From: CAYVZZ01 sp964456185 | GTDB lineage: Bacteria; Pseudomonadota; Gammaproteobacteria; Pseudomonadales; Alcanivoracaceae | DNA length: 32,917 nucleotides | Reading direction: 5' to 3' | Assembly: GCA_964456185.1 (NCBI GenBank) | Contig: CAYVZZ010000010.1 | Location: 1 to 32,917, forward strand | Shown here: one piece after another, positions 15,559 through 22,534 of the stretch | Numbering within the stretch: the stretch's first letter is position 1 | Layout: the number at the start of each line of letters is the position of its first letter | Notes under the pieces: model-generated | The model's input: only the letters and a program-made list of their open reading frames with translations | Databases searched by the model: none | What the model was told of the DNA's origin: nothing | Made by a program: the position numbers and the translations under genes

Positions 15559-15906
15559 TTACTTGGGGTTAGCGCCATATTGGTTGTCACCCGGTGTACT
15601 ATCAATGACCAGCAGAACAAACAACCAAATGGAACCGATGACGGGCACCAAACTAATAAGAATCCACCAACCGCTGCGATCTGTATCATGCAATCGGCGC
15701 ACCGTAACGGCAAGGGCGGGAATGATCATGGCAAGCACAAAAATTGCCAAGCCAGCGATGGCGAGCTTTTCGCTAATAAGACCAAGCACGATCCCTAGCA
15801 GGATGTAAATGATGATGTAGATGAGCATGAACATCCAATATTCCATGCGTCGTGAACGCCCCGAAAATTCGGCGTATTTGCTGAGTGCTTCAAGATACCA
15901 ATTCAC
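15559..15906 (-). CDS. DUF805 membrane protein
   Basis: A 115-residue inner-membrane protein of the DUF805 (YhaH-like) family, of unknown function. It contains the hallmark FSGRSRRMEYWMF after a short N-terminus, two to four hydrophobic segments, and the motif VRRLHDTDRSGWW (about residues 68-80). It starts with GTG; AAGGGG sits six bases upstream. It is 87 bp downstream of ribBX and followed by a strong hairpin. There is no obvious link to flavin synthesis. Confidence 0.92.
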   Translation of the reverse strand: MNWYLEALSKYAEFSGRSRRMEYWMFMLIYIIIYILLGIVLGLISEKLAIAGLAIFVLAMIIPALAVTVRRLHDTDRSGWWILISLVPVIGSIWLFVLLVIDSTPGDNQYGANPK

Positions 15907-15993
15907 AGTAATCCCCTTATTTTTGTAATGGAATTGGCATCATATCAGGCAATGTGCCGCTAACAAATAAACCAAGTCGCATTTTGTTGTCAG

Positions 15994-17106
15994 TTATTTG
16001 CCTTTCGGGGCTATGTATTCGGTTACTTCCAAACCGAAGCCGGATAAGGCGTTAAAACGCATCGGCGATGACATCAGGCGCATTTTGGTGACGCCTAGGT
16101 CTTGCAGAATTTGCGAGCCGGTGCCGACATTGCGCCAGGCGGGGGCCTTGTCGGGTGCTATTTTTACCTGGCCATTAAAGAAGGCTTCGATGCGGTCGGC
16201 CATACCGGCGGAATCGTAATCTTCGCCGAGCATGATGACGACACCGGCGTCTTCCTTGGATAAGAAATGCATCACGCTGTGCAGATTCCAGCTGGCATTA
16301 CCGGACAGGCGCACGTTGATCAGGTCGCGCAGCGGGTCGACCTGATGCACGCGCACGGCCACCGCCTTGTCGGCGGTAATGTCGCCTTTCACCAGAGCCA
16401 CATGGGTGAGGGCATCCAGTTTGTCGCGATAGGTGATGAGTCGGAAATCGCCGTACCAGCTGGTGATGGGGTGTTCGTGCAGACGCTCGACAGTGGCCTC
16501 GTGGTGCAGGCGATATTGAATCAAATCGGCGATGGTGCCGATTTTGAGATCGTGTTCTTGAGCAAAGGCTTCCAGATCGGGGCGACGTGCCATGGAGCCA
16601 TCATCTTTCATGACTTCGCAGATAACACCGGCCGGTTCGCAACCGGCGAGCGCGGCCAGGTCGCAGGCGGCTTCGGTGTGGCCGGCACGGCGCAAGACGC
16701 CCCCCGGCTCGGCAATCAGCGGGAAGATGTGCCCCGGCTGTACGATGTCACTGGCAACGGCGTCTTTGGCGACGGCGGCTTGAATGGTGCGTGCGCGATC
16801 GGCAGCAGAAATACCGGTGGTGACGCCTTCGGCGGCTTCGATGGAGACGGTGAATTTGGTGCCAAAACCGGATTGGTTGTCATCCACCATTAAAGGCAAA
16901 TTAAGGCGCTGGCAGCGTTCACGATTCATCGGCAGGCAAATCAGACCACGGGCGAAACGCGCCATGAAATTGACGTGTTCGGTGGTGGTATGCTCGGCGG
17001 CAACGATGATATCGCCTTCGTTTTCGCGGTCTTCATCATCCATGAGAATGACCATTTTGCCCGCTTTAATGTCGGCAATGATGTCTTCGATGCGGTTGAG
17101 TTGCAT
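15994..17106 (-). CDS. ribB: 3,4-dihydroxy-2-butanone 4-phosphate synthase with degenerate GTP cyclohydrolase II domain (RibBX type)
   Basis: The N-terminal domain (about residues 1-200) is an intact DHBP synthase converting ribulose 5-phosphate: DDEDRENEGD (23-32), SDIVQPGHIFPL (119-130), GVLRRAGHTEAACDLAALAG (136-155). The C-terminal domain aligns with GTP cyclohydrolase II, but the zinc region that should read close to ECLTGDVFGSLRCDCG is replaced by VDPLRDLINVRLSGNASWN, with no Cys. The protein should therefore not make the pyrimidine precursor from GTP. This matches the RibBX variants described in Proteobacteria. A separate ribA must lie elsewhere for riboflavin autotrophy. It lies 67 bp after ribE with no room for an RFN riboswitch. 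Confidence 0.93.
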   Translation of the reverse strand: MQLNRIEDIIADIKAGKMVILMDDEDRENEGDIIVAAEHTTTEHVNFMARFARGLICLPMNRERCQRLNLPLMVDDNQSGFGTKFTVSIEAAEGVTTGISAADRARTIQAAVAKDAVASDIVQPGHIFPLIAEPGGVLRRAGHTEAACDLAALAGCEPAGVICEVMKDDGSMARRPDLEAFAQEHDLKIGTIADLIQYRLHHEATVERLHEHPITSWYGDFRLITYRDKLDALTHVALVKGDITADKAVAVRVHQVDPLRDLINVRLSGNASWNLHSVMHFLSKEDAGVVIMLGEDYDSAGMADRIEAFFNGQVKIAPDKAPAWRNVGTGSQILQDLGVTKMRLMSSPMRFNALSGFGLEVTEYIAPKGK

Positions 17107-17173
17107 GGTGTTTGTTTGCCCTTTATTGGAAAATTCAGTGTGTGATGACCGAGGCCATCAAATGGATGTCGTG

Positions 17174-17839
17174 TTAGCTGGAAAAGCCGTGTTGTGCCAA
17201 AAAAGCCCGGTCGATGCCGCTTTTTTTGCTGTCTTCGCCTTTTTCCGGTTCAGCCTGTAATAAACGTTCAAGATAACGCGCCACCACATCGACTTCCAGA
17301 TTGACGCGGCTGCCGGTTTGCCATTGGCCAATGGTGGTGACCTCGGCGGTGTGCGGAATAATGTTAAGTGAGAACACACAGCCATCGACGGCATTGACCG
17401 TCAGGCTGATGCCGTCGACGGTAATCGACCCTTTGCGGGCAATATAGCGTGCCAGCTCGGCAGGGGCTTCGACCTCTATGTGCAAAGAACGCGCATCCCG
17501 TGACAGGGTGACTACCTTGCCCAGTCCGTCGACGTGGCCGGATACCATATGGCCACCAAAACGGCTGCTGGGCTGCATGGCTTTTTCCAGATTAACCAGG
17601 CTGCCGCTGGAAAGATTGCCCAGGGTGGTGAGTCGCAGGGTTTCGCGCGACACATCGGCACAGAAATAGTCGCCGCCGAATTCGGTTACCGTGAGGCAAA
17701 CGCCATTTACGGCGATGGAATCACCCAGCGCCACGTCAGAGAAATCCAGCTGCTGACTTTGCAGCTTGAGCGTCACGTCGCCGTTTTTGGGTTGGCTGGC
17801 AATGAGCTTGCCTTGCGCTTCAATAATGCCGGTAAACAT
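17174..17839 (-). CDS. ribE: Riboflavin synthase, alpha chain
   Basis: The enzyme dismutates two lumazines into riboflavin and the ribitylaminouracil. It has two tandem lumazine-binding repeats: MFTGIIEAQGKL...GDSIAVNGVCLTV (residues 1-55) and GGHMVSGHVDG...KGSITVDGISLTVNAV (about 96-150). The C-terminal helix VNLEVDVVARYLERLL mediates trimerisation. I start at the ATG 17839 (MFTGIIE), five bases after the ribD stop, with AGAGG upstream; a GTG at 17848 would place the ribosome-binding site too close. The 221 residues compare with 213 in E. coli. Confidence 0.96.
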   Translation of the reverse strand: MFTGIIEAQGKLIASQPKNGDVTLKLQSQQLDFSDVALGDSIAVNGVCLTVTEFGGDYFCADVSRETLRLTTLGNLSSGSLVNLEKAMQPSSRFGGHMVSGHVDGLGKVVTLSRDARSLHIEVEAPAELARYIARKGSITVDGISLTVNAVDGCVFSLNIIPHTAEVTTIGQWQTGSRVNLEVDVVARYLERLLQAEPEKGEDSKKSGIDRAFLAQHGFSS

Positions 17840-17844
17840 TTGCG

Positions 17845-18993
17845 TCACACCTCTGTGTCTTTTTGGGCGTTGGTGGGCCGCAGGATAAACCTGAGATCCT
17901 TGCCCAATTGCCGCTGATCGACCACCTCCAGCGACTTGGCTTCTGCCATTGTATCAAGTTCCAGCCTGGCCAGCGGGCGTGCTTTGCTGCCCAGCAACAA
18001 AGGTGCCTGATACACCCATAGTTCATCGACCAAGTCGGCCTGGATAAAGGCACCAGCAAGCTGCGCACCGGCCTCAACGAGTAGCTCATTGCATTCACGC
18101 TCGGCGAGCCAGTCGAGCAGCGCAGGTAAATCAATTTGCTGGCGGACATCGCCGAGCATGGCCGTGTTTAGACCTAGGTCAGAAAGTTGGGCGGCCGCGG
18201 TATCGTTGGCGGTAATGACCCAGGCCTCACCGGGTGCCTGAAAGAACTTGCTATTGGGCGTAGCGCGGCCTCGAGAATCTAATAACACCCGGAGCGGTTG
18301 GCGTACCTGCTCAATGTCTCCCCGACTGGCGTAACTGGCCAAGCGCCAATCTGCCGGACGTACGGTGAGCGAGGGATTGTCCTCAATAAAGGTGCCATAG
18401 CCGGTGACAATGGCACTGCTGCGCGCGCGCAGGCGTTGCACATCTTCGCGCGCTGCCGCACCGGTAATCCACTGGGATTCGCCACTGGCCATGGCGGTGC
18501 GGCCATCGAGGCTGATGGCGATTTTCACGCGCACCCAAGGGCGCTGGCGTTGGAAACGGCTGATAAAACCCGGGTTCAGCTCGGCAGCAGCCTGTTGCTG
18601 CAAGCCGACATCCACCTGAATGCCGGCAGCTCGCAAGCGGGCAATGCCGCTACCGGCTACTTGGGGGTTGGTGTCTTGCATGGCAACCACCACACGCGAT
18701 ACCTGCGAGGCGACCAGGGCGTCGGCACAAGGGCCGGTGCGGCCGGTGTGGCTGCAGGGCTCCAGGGTGACATAGCAGGTAGCCCCTTTGGCGGCACCCT
18801 CTGGCAGGGCATTCAGTGCATTGCGCTCGGCATGGGGAAGGCCGGCGCGAGCGTGAAAGCCTTTGGACAGCAACTCACCGTCACGCACCAAGACACAGCC
18901 AACACGCGGATTGGGGTCGGTGGTATAGAGGCCGTGCTGCGCTTCGTTGAGCGCCAGCGCCATCCAATGATGGTCGGCAGCGGAAAAAGCCAA
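17845..18993 (-). CDS. ribD: Bifunctional diaminohydroxyphosphoribosylaminopyrimidine deaminase / 5-amino-6-(5-phosphoribosylamino)uracil reductase
   Basis: The N-terminal deaminase domain shows zinc motifs HAERNAL (His54, Glu56) and PCSHTGRTGPC (Cys80, Cys89). The C-terminal reductase domain has VRVKIAISLDGRTAMASGES and ITGAAAREDVQRLRA. Together they catalyse steps 2 and 3 of riboflavin synthesis. No ATG exists before the conserved DHHWMALALNEAQ. I chose the TTG at 18993, which has CGGGAG six bases upstream, giving 382 residues. A TTG at 19008 is possible but lacks a ribosome-binding site. The gene follows nrdR by about 22 bp. Confidence 0.94.
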   Translation of the reverse strand: MAFSAADHHWMALALNEAQHGLYTTDPNPRVGCVLVRDGELLSKGFHARAGLPHAERNALNALPEGAAKGATCYVTLEPCSHTGRTGPCADALVASQVSRVVVAMQDTNPQVAGSGIARLRAAGIQVDVGLQQQAAAELNPGFISRFQRQRPWVRVKIAISLDGRTAMASGESQWITGAAAREDVQRLRARSSAIVTGYGTFIEDNPSLTVRPADWRLASYASRGDIEQVRQPLRVLLDSRGRATPNSKFFQAPGEAWVITANDTAAAQLSDLGLNTAMLGDVRQQIDLPALLDWLAERECNELLVEAGAQLAGAFIQADLVDELWVYQAPLLLGSKARPLARLELDTMAEAKSLEVVDQRQLGKDLRFILRPTNAQKDTEV

Positions 18994-19015
18994 GGCATGC
19001 TCCCGCAAGATGAGG

Positions 19016-19471
19016 TTATTGGTCGCTCTTCAAGCGATCGAGTTCGGCGGCGAAATCGGAAATATCCTGATAGCTGCGATAGACCGAGGCAAAGCGAATA
19101 TAGGCCACGGCATCCAGCTGGCGTAGCTCGGCCATGACCAGCTCGCCCAGCTGACGGCTGGGTACTTCGCGTTCGCCACTGGCGCGTAGCTTGTGCTTGA
19201 TGCGCCCTATGGCTGCTTCTACGGCTTCCATGCTTACCGGTCGTTTTTGTAATGCCTGGGACATGCCCCCGCGTAGCTTGCTTTCTTCGAACACCGCGCG
19301 TTCGCCGTCGGTCTTGATGATGCGCGGCATGACCAGCTCGGCGGTTTCAAAAGTGGTGAAACGTTCGCCGCAAGAGGTGCACTCGCGTCGTCGCCGCACC
19401 TGGTTGCCATCGACAACCAGGCGGGAATCGACTACGCGGGTATCGTCTTCGCTACAAAAGGGGCAATGCAT
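19016..19471 (-). CDS. nrdR: Transcriptional repressor NrdR
   Basis: NrdR represses ribonucleotide reductase genes in response to ATP/dATP. The 151-residue protein begins MHCPFCSEDDTRVVDSR with a zinc ribbon (Cys3, Cys6, Cys31, Cys34), followed by an ATP-cone domain (about residues 49-139: PRIIKTDGERAVFEESKLRGG...RFASVYRSYQDISDF). It lies between glyA (16 bp upstream) and ribD, the conserved gammaproteobacterial arrangement. No NrdR box pair is visible in this window, so its targets lie elsewhere. Confidence 0.97.
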   Translation of the reverse strand: MHCPFCSEDDTRVVDSRLVVDGNQVRRRRECTSCGERFTTFETAELVMPRIIKTDGERAVFEESKLRGGMSQALQKRPVSMEAVEAAIGRIKHKLRASGEREVPSRQLGELVMAELRQLDAVAYIRFASVYRSYQDISDFAAELDRLKSDQ

Positions 19472-19487
19472 GGGTCACCAGTCAGCT

Positions 19488-20744
19488 TTAGCGTTCGTAC
19501 ACCGGTAGGCGGGTGCAAATGGTTTCCACCTTGGCACGCACGGCGTCAATCACGCTGTCATCATCAATATTATCGAGAATATCACACATCCAGCCGGCCA
19601 ATTCACGACAATCGGCTTCTTTGAAGCCACGAGTGGTGGCAGCCGGTGTGCCGACACGCAAGCCGGAGGTGATGAATGGGCTGCGCGGATCGTTGGGTAC
19701 GGCGTTTTTGTTCACGGTGATGTGTGCACGACCCAAGGCTGCATCGGCATCTTTACCGGTGATGTCTTGTTTGATCAGGCTGACTAGGAAGAGGTGGTCG
19801 CAGGTGCCGCCGGATACCACGTCAAAACCGCGCTCGACGAATACTTCAGCCATGGCTTTGGCGTTGTCGATGACCTGCTGCTGATAGGCTTTGAACTCGG
19901 GCTGCATGGCTTCTTTAAAGCACACGGCTTTGGCGGCAATGACATGCTCCAAGGGGCCGCCCTGACCGCCGGGGAAGACGGCAGAATTGAATTTCTTGGT
20001 CAAATCAGGCTGATCTTTGGTGAGAATCAAGCCGCCACGGGGGCCGCGCAGGGTTTTATGTGTGGTGGTGGTAACCACATGCGCATGGGGCAACGGATTG
20101 GGGTAAAGACCGGCAGCGACCAGGCCGGCAAAGTGCGCCATGTCGACCATCAGGTAAGCGCCTACCTTGTCGGCAATCTCGCGGAAACGCGGGAAGTCCA
20201 GTACTTGGGAGTAAGCCGAGAAACCGGCCACAATCATTTTCGGTTGATGCTCAACAGCCAGGCGCTCGACTTCGTCATAGTCGATTAGGCCGGTGTCATT
20301 GTCGATGCCATATTGCACGCTGTTGTAAATCTTGCCCGAGAAGCTGGGCTTGGCACCGTGGGTCAAGTGGCCGCCGGCATCCAGGCTCATGCCCAGTACG
20401 GTATCACCCGGTTTGGCCAACGCCATGTAAACCGCCGAGTTGGCTTGCGAGCCGGAGTGGGGTTGTACGTTGGCATAGTCGGCACCAAAGAGTTCGCAGG
20501 CACGGTCGATGGCGAGTTGTTCAATGACATCAACATGCTCGCAGCCGCCGTAATAACGCTTGCCGGGATAGCCTTCGGCATATTTGTTGGTCAGTACGGA
20601 TCCCTGCGCTTGCATGACGGCAGGCGAGGCGTAGTTTTCCGAGGCAATCAGCTCGATATGGGCTTCTTGACGGTTGCTTTCGGCTTCGATGGCCGCGTTG
20701 ATATCGGGATCAAATTGGGACAGGGTGACAGACTTGCCGTACAT
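19488..20744 (-). CDS. glyA: Serine hydroxymethyltransferase
   Basis: This PLP enzyme interconverts serine and glycine with tetrahydrofolate and supplies one-carbon units. The 418-residue protein shows ELIASENYASPAVM, TNKYAEGYPGKRYYGGCEHVD, PHSGSQANSAVY and the PLP-lysine site VVTTTTHKTLRGPRGG (Lys230, equivalent to Lys229 in E. coli). AAAAGG upstream supports the start. It is the first gene of the leftward block; the 80 bp to ppx contain a lone -10-like TAGAAT (minus strand of 20786-20791) but no good -35. There is no space for a glycine riboswitch or PurR/MetR array that I can recognise. Confidence 0.97.
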   Translation of the reverse strand: MYGKSVTLSQFDPDINAAIEAESNRQEAHIELIASENYASPAVMQAQGSVLTNKYAEGYPGKRYYGGCEHVDVIEQLAIDRACELFGADYANVQPHSGSQANSAVYMALAKPGDTVLGMSLDAGGHLTHGAKPSFSGKIYNSVQYGIDNDTGLIDYDEVERLAVEHQPKMIVAGFSAYSQVLDFPRFREIADKVGAYLMVDMAHFAGLVAAGLYPNPLPHAHVVTTTTHKTLRGPRGGLILTKDQPDLTKKFNSAVFPGGQGGPLEHVIAAKAVCFKEAMQPEFKAYQQQVIDNAKAMAEVFVERGFDVVSGGTCDHLFLVSLIKQDITGKDADAALGRAHITVNKNAVPNDPRSPFITSGLRVGTPAATTRGFKEADCRELAGWMCDILDNIDDDSVIDAVRAKVETICTRLPVYER

Positions 20745-20824
20745 GATGTGCGCCTTTTACGGATGGTGGACGAAAAAGAGGCTACATTCTACCCGATGCC
20801 GACGGCTGACGCACTAGCCCAAGG

Positions 20825-21778
20825 TTAATCTTGCGCCCTGGCCATCAGGGCGGGTTCTCCGTCTGTGTCACACAACATTTCGTGGATCACGCCTTCTCGT
20901 AGCGCACCGTCCACATAGGCAATGTGGTCAACGTCCAAGCTGTCCATAACCGCTTTGAGGATGGCCAGACCTGCGGGAAAGATGGCGCTGCGATTGCGTT
21001 TTACGCCGGGAATGTGCAGCTGATCCAGTCGGGGCGTTTGCAGTAATCGCTGGATTAACTGATCAATGTTGGCCGGGGTAATGGTCTCATCCATGCCACG
21101 TCGGTGGGCGCGCACTAATGCTTTGATGGTGCCCGAGGCGCCGACGGTGAGTTGCCAGCCGATGGCCTTGTAGTCGGCGGCTACTGCGTCGAGCTTTAGC
21201 CGTGCAGCGTGATAAGCGGCATCGACATTAGTTTGATTGAGTAGCCCGTCGTTGAAAAATTGGCGGGTAAAATTCACGCAGCCCATTTGCAGGGAGACCA
21301 CTTTCTTGGCCGAGAGGTGCTGACCAATAATCAGCTCGGTGGAGCCGCCACCGATGTCGACCACAAGACGCTGTTGATCGGCTTGAGGTAATGCCTGTCC
21401 GACGCCAATGTTGATTAAACGCGCTTCTTCTTCACCGCTAATGATGTCTACCGGACAACCCAGTAGCTGCTCGACCTTGTGTTTGAAGTCGTCGGCGTTG
21501 CTGGCCACACGCAACGTGCTAGTGGCCACCACGCGTTTGCGGTGGCAGCCAGCTTGCTTCAGACGTTCGACAAATCGATTGAGGCAGGCTAGTGCGCGTT
21601 GCATGGAAGCAGCATCCAGCACGTTGTCGGCATTCAGGCCAGCCGCTAGCTGCACTTTTTCGGAAGTGGCCAAGAGGCGATGCAAAGAGCCATCGGCGTC
21701 GTGTCGAATCAGCGCCAAATGAAAACTGTTGGAGCCTAGGTCGATCGCAGCGAGGTAATCTGGGTTGGCGTTACACAA
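20825..21778 (-). CDS. ppx: Ppx/GppA-family phosphatase, short form lacking the HD domain
   Basis: The ASKHA-fold protein hydrolyses polyphosphate and/or pppGpp in family members. The two actin-like domains are complete: AAIDLGSNSFHLALI (11-25), ISGEEEARL with the catalytic Glu near 117, VVDIGGGSTELIIG (139-152), and VGASGTIKALVRAHR. At 317 residues it stops where E. coli Ppx and GppA (about 500) continue into an HD-like C-terminal domain, so it resembles the short mycobacterial and Aquifex forms. Start codon is TTG, supported by GGGGAGAG just upstream. It diverges from trxA-rho, a neighbourhood shared with Pseudomonas. Confidence 0.92.
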   Translation of the reverse strand: MCNANPDYLAAIDLGSNSFHLALIRHDADGSLHRLLATSEKVQLAAGLNADNVLDAASMQRALACLNRFVERLKQAGCHRKRVVATSTLRVASNADDFKHKVEQLLGCPVDIISGEEEARLINIGVGQALPQADQQRLVVDIGGGSTELIIGQHLSAKKVVSLQMGCVNFTRQFFNDGLLNQTNVDAAYHAARLKLDAVAADYKAIGWQLTVGASGTIKALVRAHRRGMDETITPANIDQLIQRLLQTPRLDQLHIPGVKRNRSAIFPAGLAILKAVMDSLDVDHIAYVDGALREGVIHEMLCDTDGEPALMARAQD

Positions 21779-21804
21779 ATAGGCTCTCCCCGAGGTAGAG
21801 GTGG

Positions 21805-21818
21805 TTAATATGTATTAA
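21805..21818. repeat. AT-rich palindrome upstream of ppx
   Basis: TTAATA-TG-TATTAA, a perfect 6-bp inverted repeat 27 bp upstream of the ppx start codon. It lies in the likely promoter zone of ppx and may be an operator. Confidence 0.35.
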
Positions 21819-21862
21819 AATACGCAAAGATAAGTCGGCGCAACAAGCATATTTTACATTTT

Positions 21863-21896
21863 GCATCGACTTTGATGCTTTCGATCCATTGAAAGC
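21863..21896. repeat. Two overlapping inverted repeats in the ppx-trxA intergenic region
   Basis: GCATC-GACTTT-GATGC (21863-21878) overlaps GCTTTC-GATCCATT-GAAAGC (21877-21896). Both lie upstream of the trxA promoter candidate. The role is unknown, and chance occurrence is possible. Confidence 0.3.
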
Positions 21897-21927
21897 GAAT
21901 AAATTCACAACTTCGTGGCGATTACCC

Positions 21928-21958
21928 TTGAAATCGGGGCATGCCTACCGCATATAAT
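21928..21958 (+). promoter_or_regulatory. Promoter candidate for trxA
   Basis: TTGAAA (21928-21933) and a perfect TATAAT (21953-21958), but with a 19-bp spacer. It lies 28 bp before the trxA start codon. Confidence 0.55.
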
Positions 21959-21986
21959 CGGCAACGTCACTTTTCAGGAGATCATC

Positions 21987-22313
21987 ATGAGCGACAACAC
22001 GGTTACTGTAACCGACACCAATTTTGAGGAAGCGGTTTTAAAATCCGACACACCAGTGTTGGTAGACTACTGGGCACCTTGGTGTGGCCCTTGTAAAATG
22101 GTCGCTCCGATTCTCGAAGAAGTGGCCAAGGATTACGCTGGCAAACTCACCATTGCCAAACTCAACATTGACGAAAATGTGGATACACCGGCCAAATATG
22201 GCGTGCGTGGCATTCCTACTTTGACCATTTTCAAAAATGGCAACGTCGAAGCCACCAAGGTGGGTGCTCTATCTAAGTCTCAACTGACTGCCTTTATAGA
22301 CAGCGCACTATAA
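21987..22313 (+). CDS. trxA: Thioredoxin 1
   Basis: This 108-residue cytosolic dithiol protein carries the active site WCGPC (Cys33, Cys36) in VLVDYWAPWCGPCKMVAP, and the cis-proline loop VRGIPTLTIFKNG. The frame is open from 21915, but ATG 21987 has AGGAG at 21976-21980 and gives the canonical length. It precedes rho by 221 bp, the common trxA-rho order in Gammaproteobacteria. Confidence 0.97.
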   Translation: MSDNTVTVTDTNFEEAVLKSDTPVLVDYWAPWCGPCKMVAPILEEVAKDYAGKLTIAKLNIDENVDTPAKYGVRGIPTLTIFKNGNVEATKVGALSKSQLTAFIDSAL

Positions 22314-22330
22314 AGTTGAGTTCCATGGTG

Positions 22331-22359
22331 GCCGGTTGTCGCTTCTTGCCGCAACCGGC
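22331..22359 (+). terminator. Stem-loop after trxA
   Basis: GCCGGTTG / CAACCGGC, a perfect 8-bp stem with a 13-base loop, 18 bp after the trxA stop. The downstream sequence is only moderately T-rich (ATTATTTGCGTTTTC), so termination may be partial, allowing read-through into rho. Confidence 0.45.
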
Positions 22360-22480
22360 TGCCATTATTTGCGTTTTCTTGCTGGACACTCGAGGATACG
22401 GGTGCTACATTGCAAGCGCGTCCTATCGCATCTTCTGCATCCCGGCCATCGGCCACAGAATTCCTGTCGAGAATAATACC

Positions 22481-22507
22481 CGGCCAAGTGCCGTATAGCG
22501 TTTTTTT
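22481..22507 (+). promoter_or_regulatory. Short hairpin plus T7 run in the rho leader
   Basis: CGGC-CAAGT-GCCG (22481-22493), followed after AGCG-type spacing by seven T residues (22501-22507), 27 bp before the rho start. A flanking ATA/TAT could extend the stem past a 2-base bulge. A second small hairpin, GGCC-ATC-GGCC (22444-22454), lies just upstream. The layout suits transcription attenuation of rho, which is known to be autoregulated in E. coli. The stem is short, so this is tentative. Confidence 0.35.
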
Positions 22508-22534
22508 ATAACTATCCGAGAAACCTGCCAACCA

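Noticed and set aside
16267..16893. 208-codon open frame on the plus strand opposite ribBX
   Set aside because: It lies wholly antisense to a conserved enzyme gene; its Gly/His/Asp-rich composition is typical of an antisense shadow frame, and no ribosome-binding site precedes it.
17107..17173. Possible FMN (RFN) riboswitch before ribBX
   Set aside because: Only 67 bp are available and none of the conserved RFN segments is visible; the gene is internal to an operon.
20745..20824. Possible glycine riboswitch or other leader before glyA
   Set aside because: The 80-bp gap is too short and shows no aptamer-like conserved core.
20313..20828. 171-codon plus-strand frame opposite glyA
   Set aside because: Fully antisense to serine hydroxymethyltransferase and lacking any family motif.
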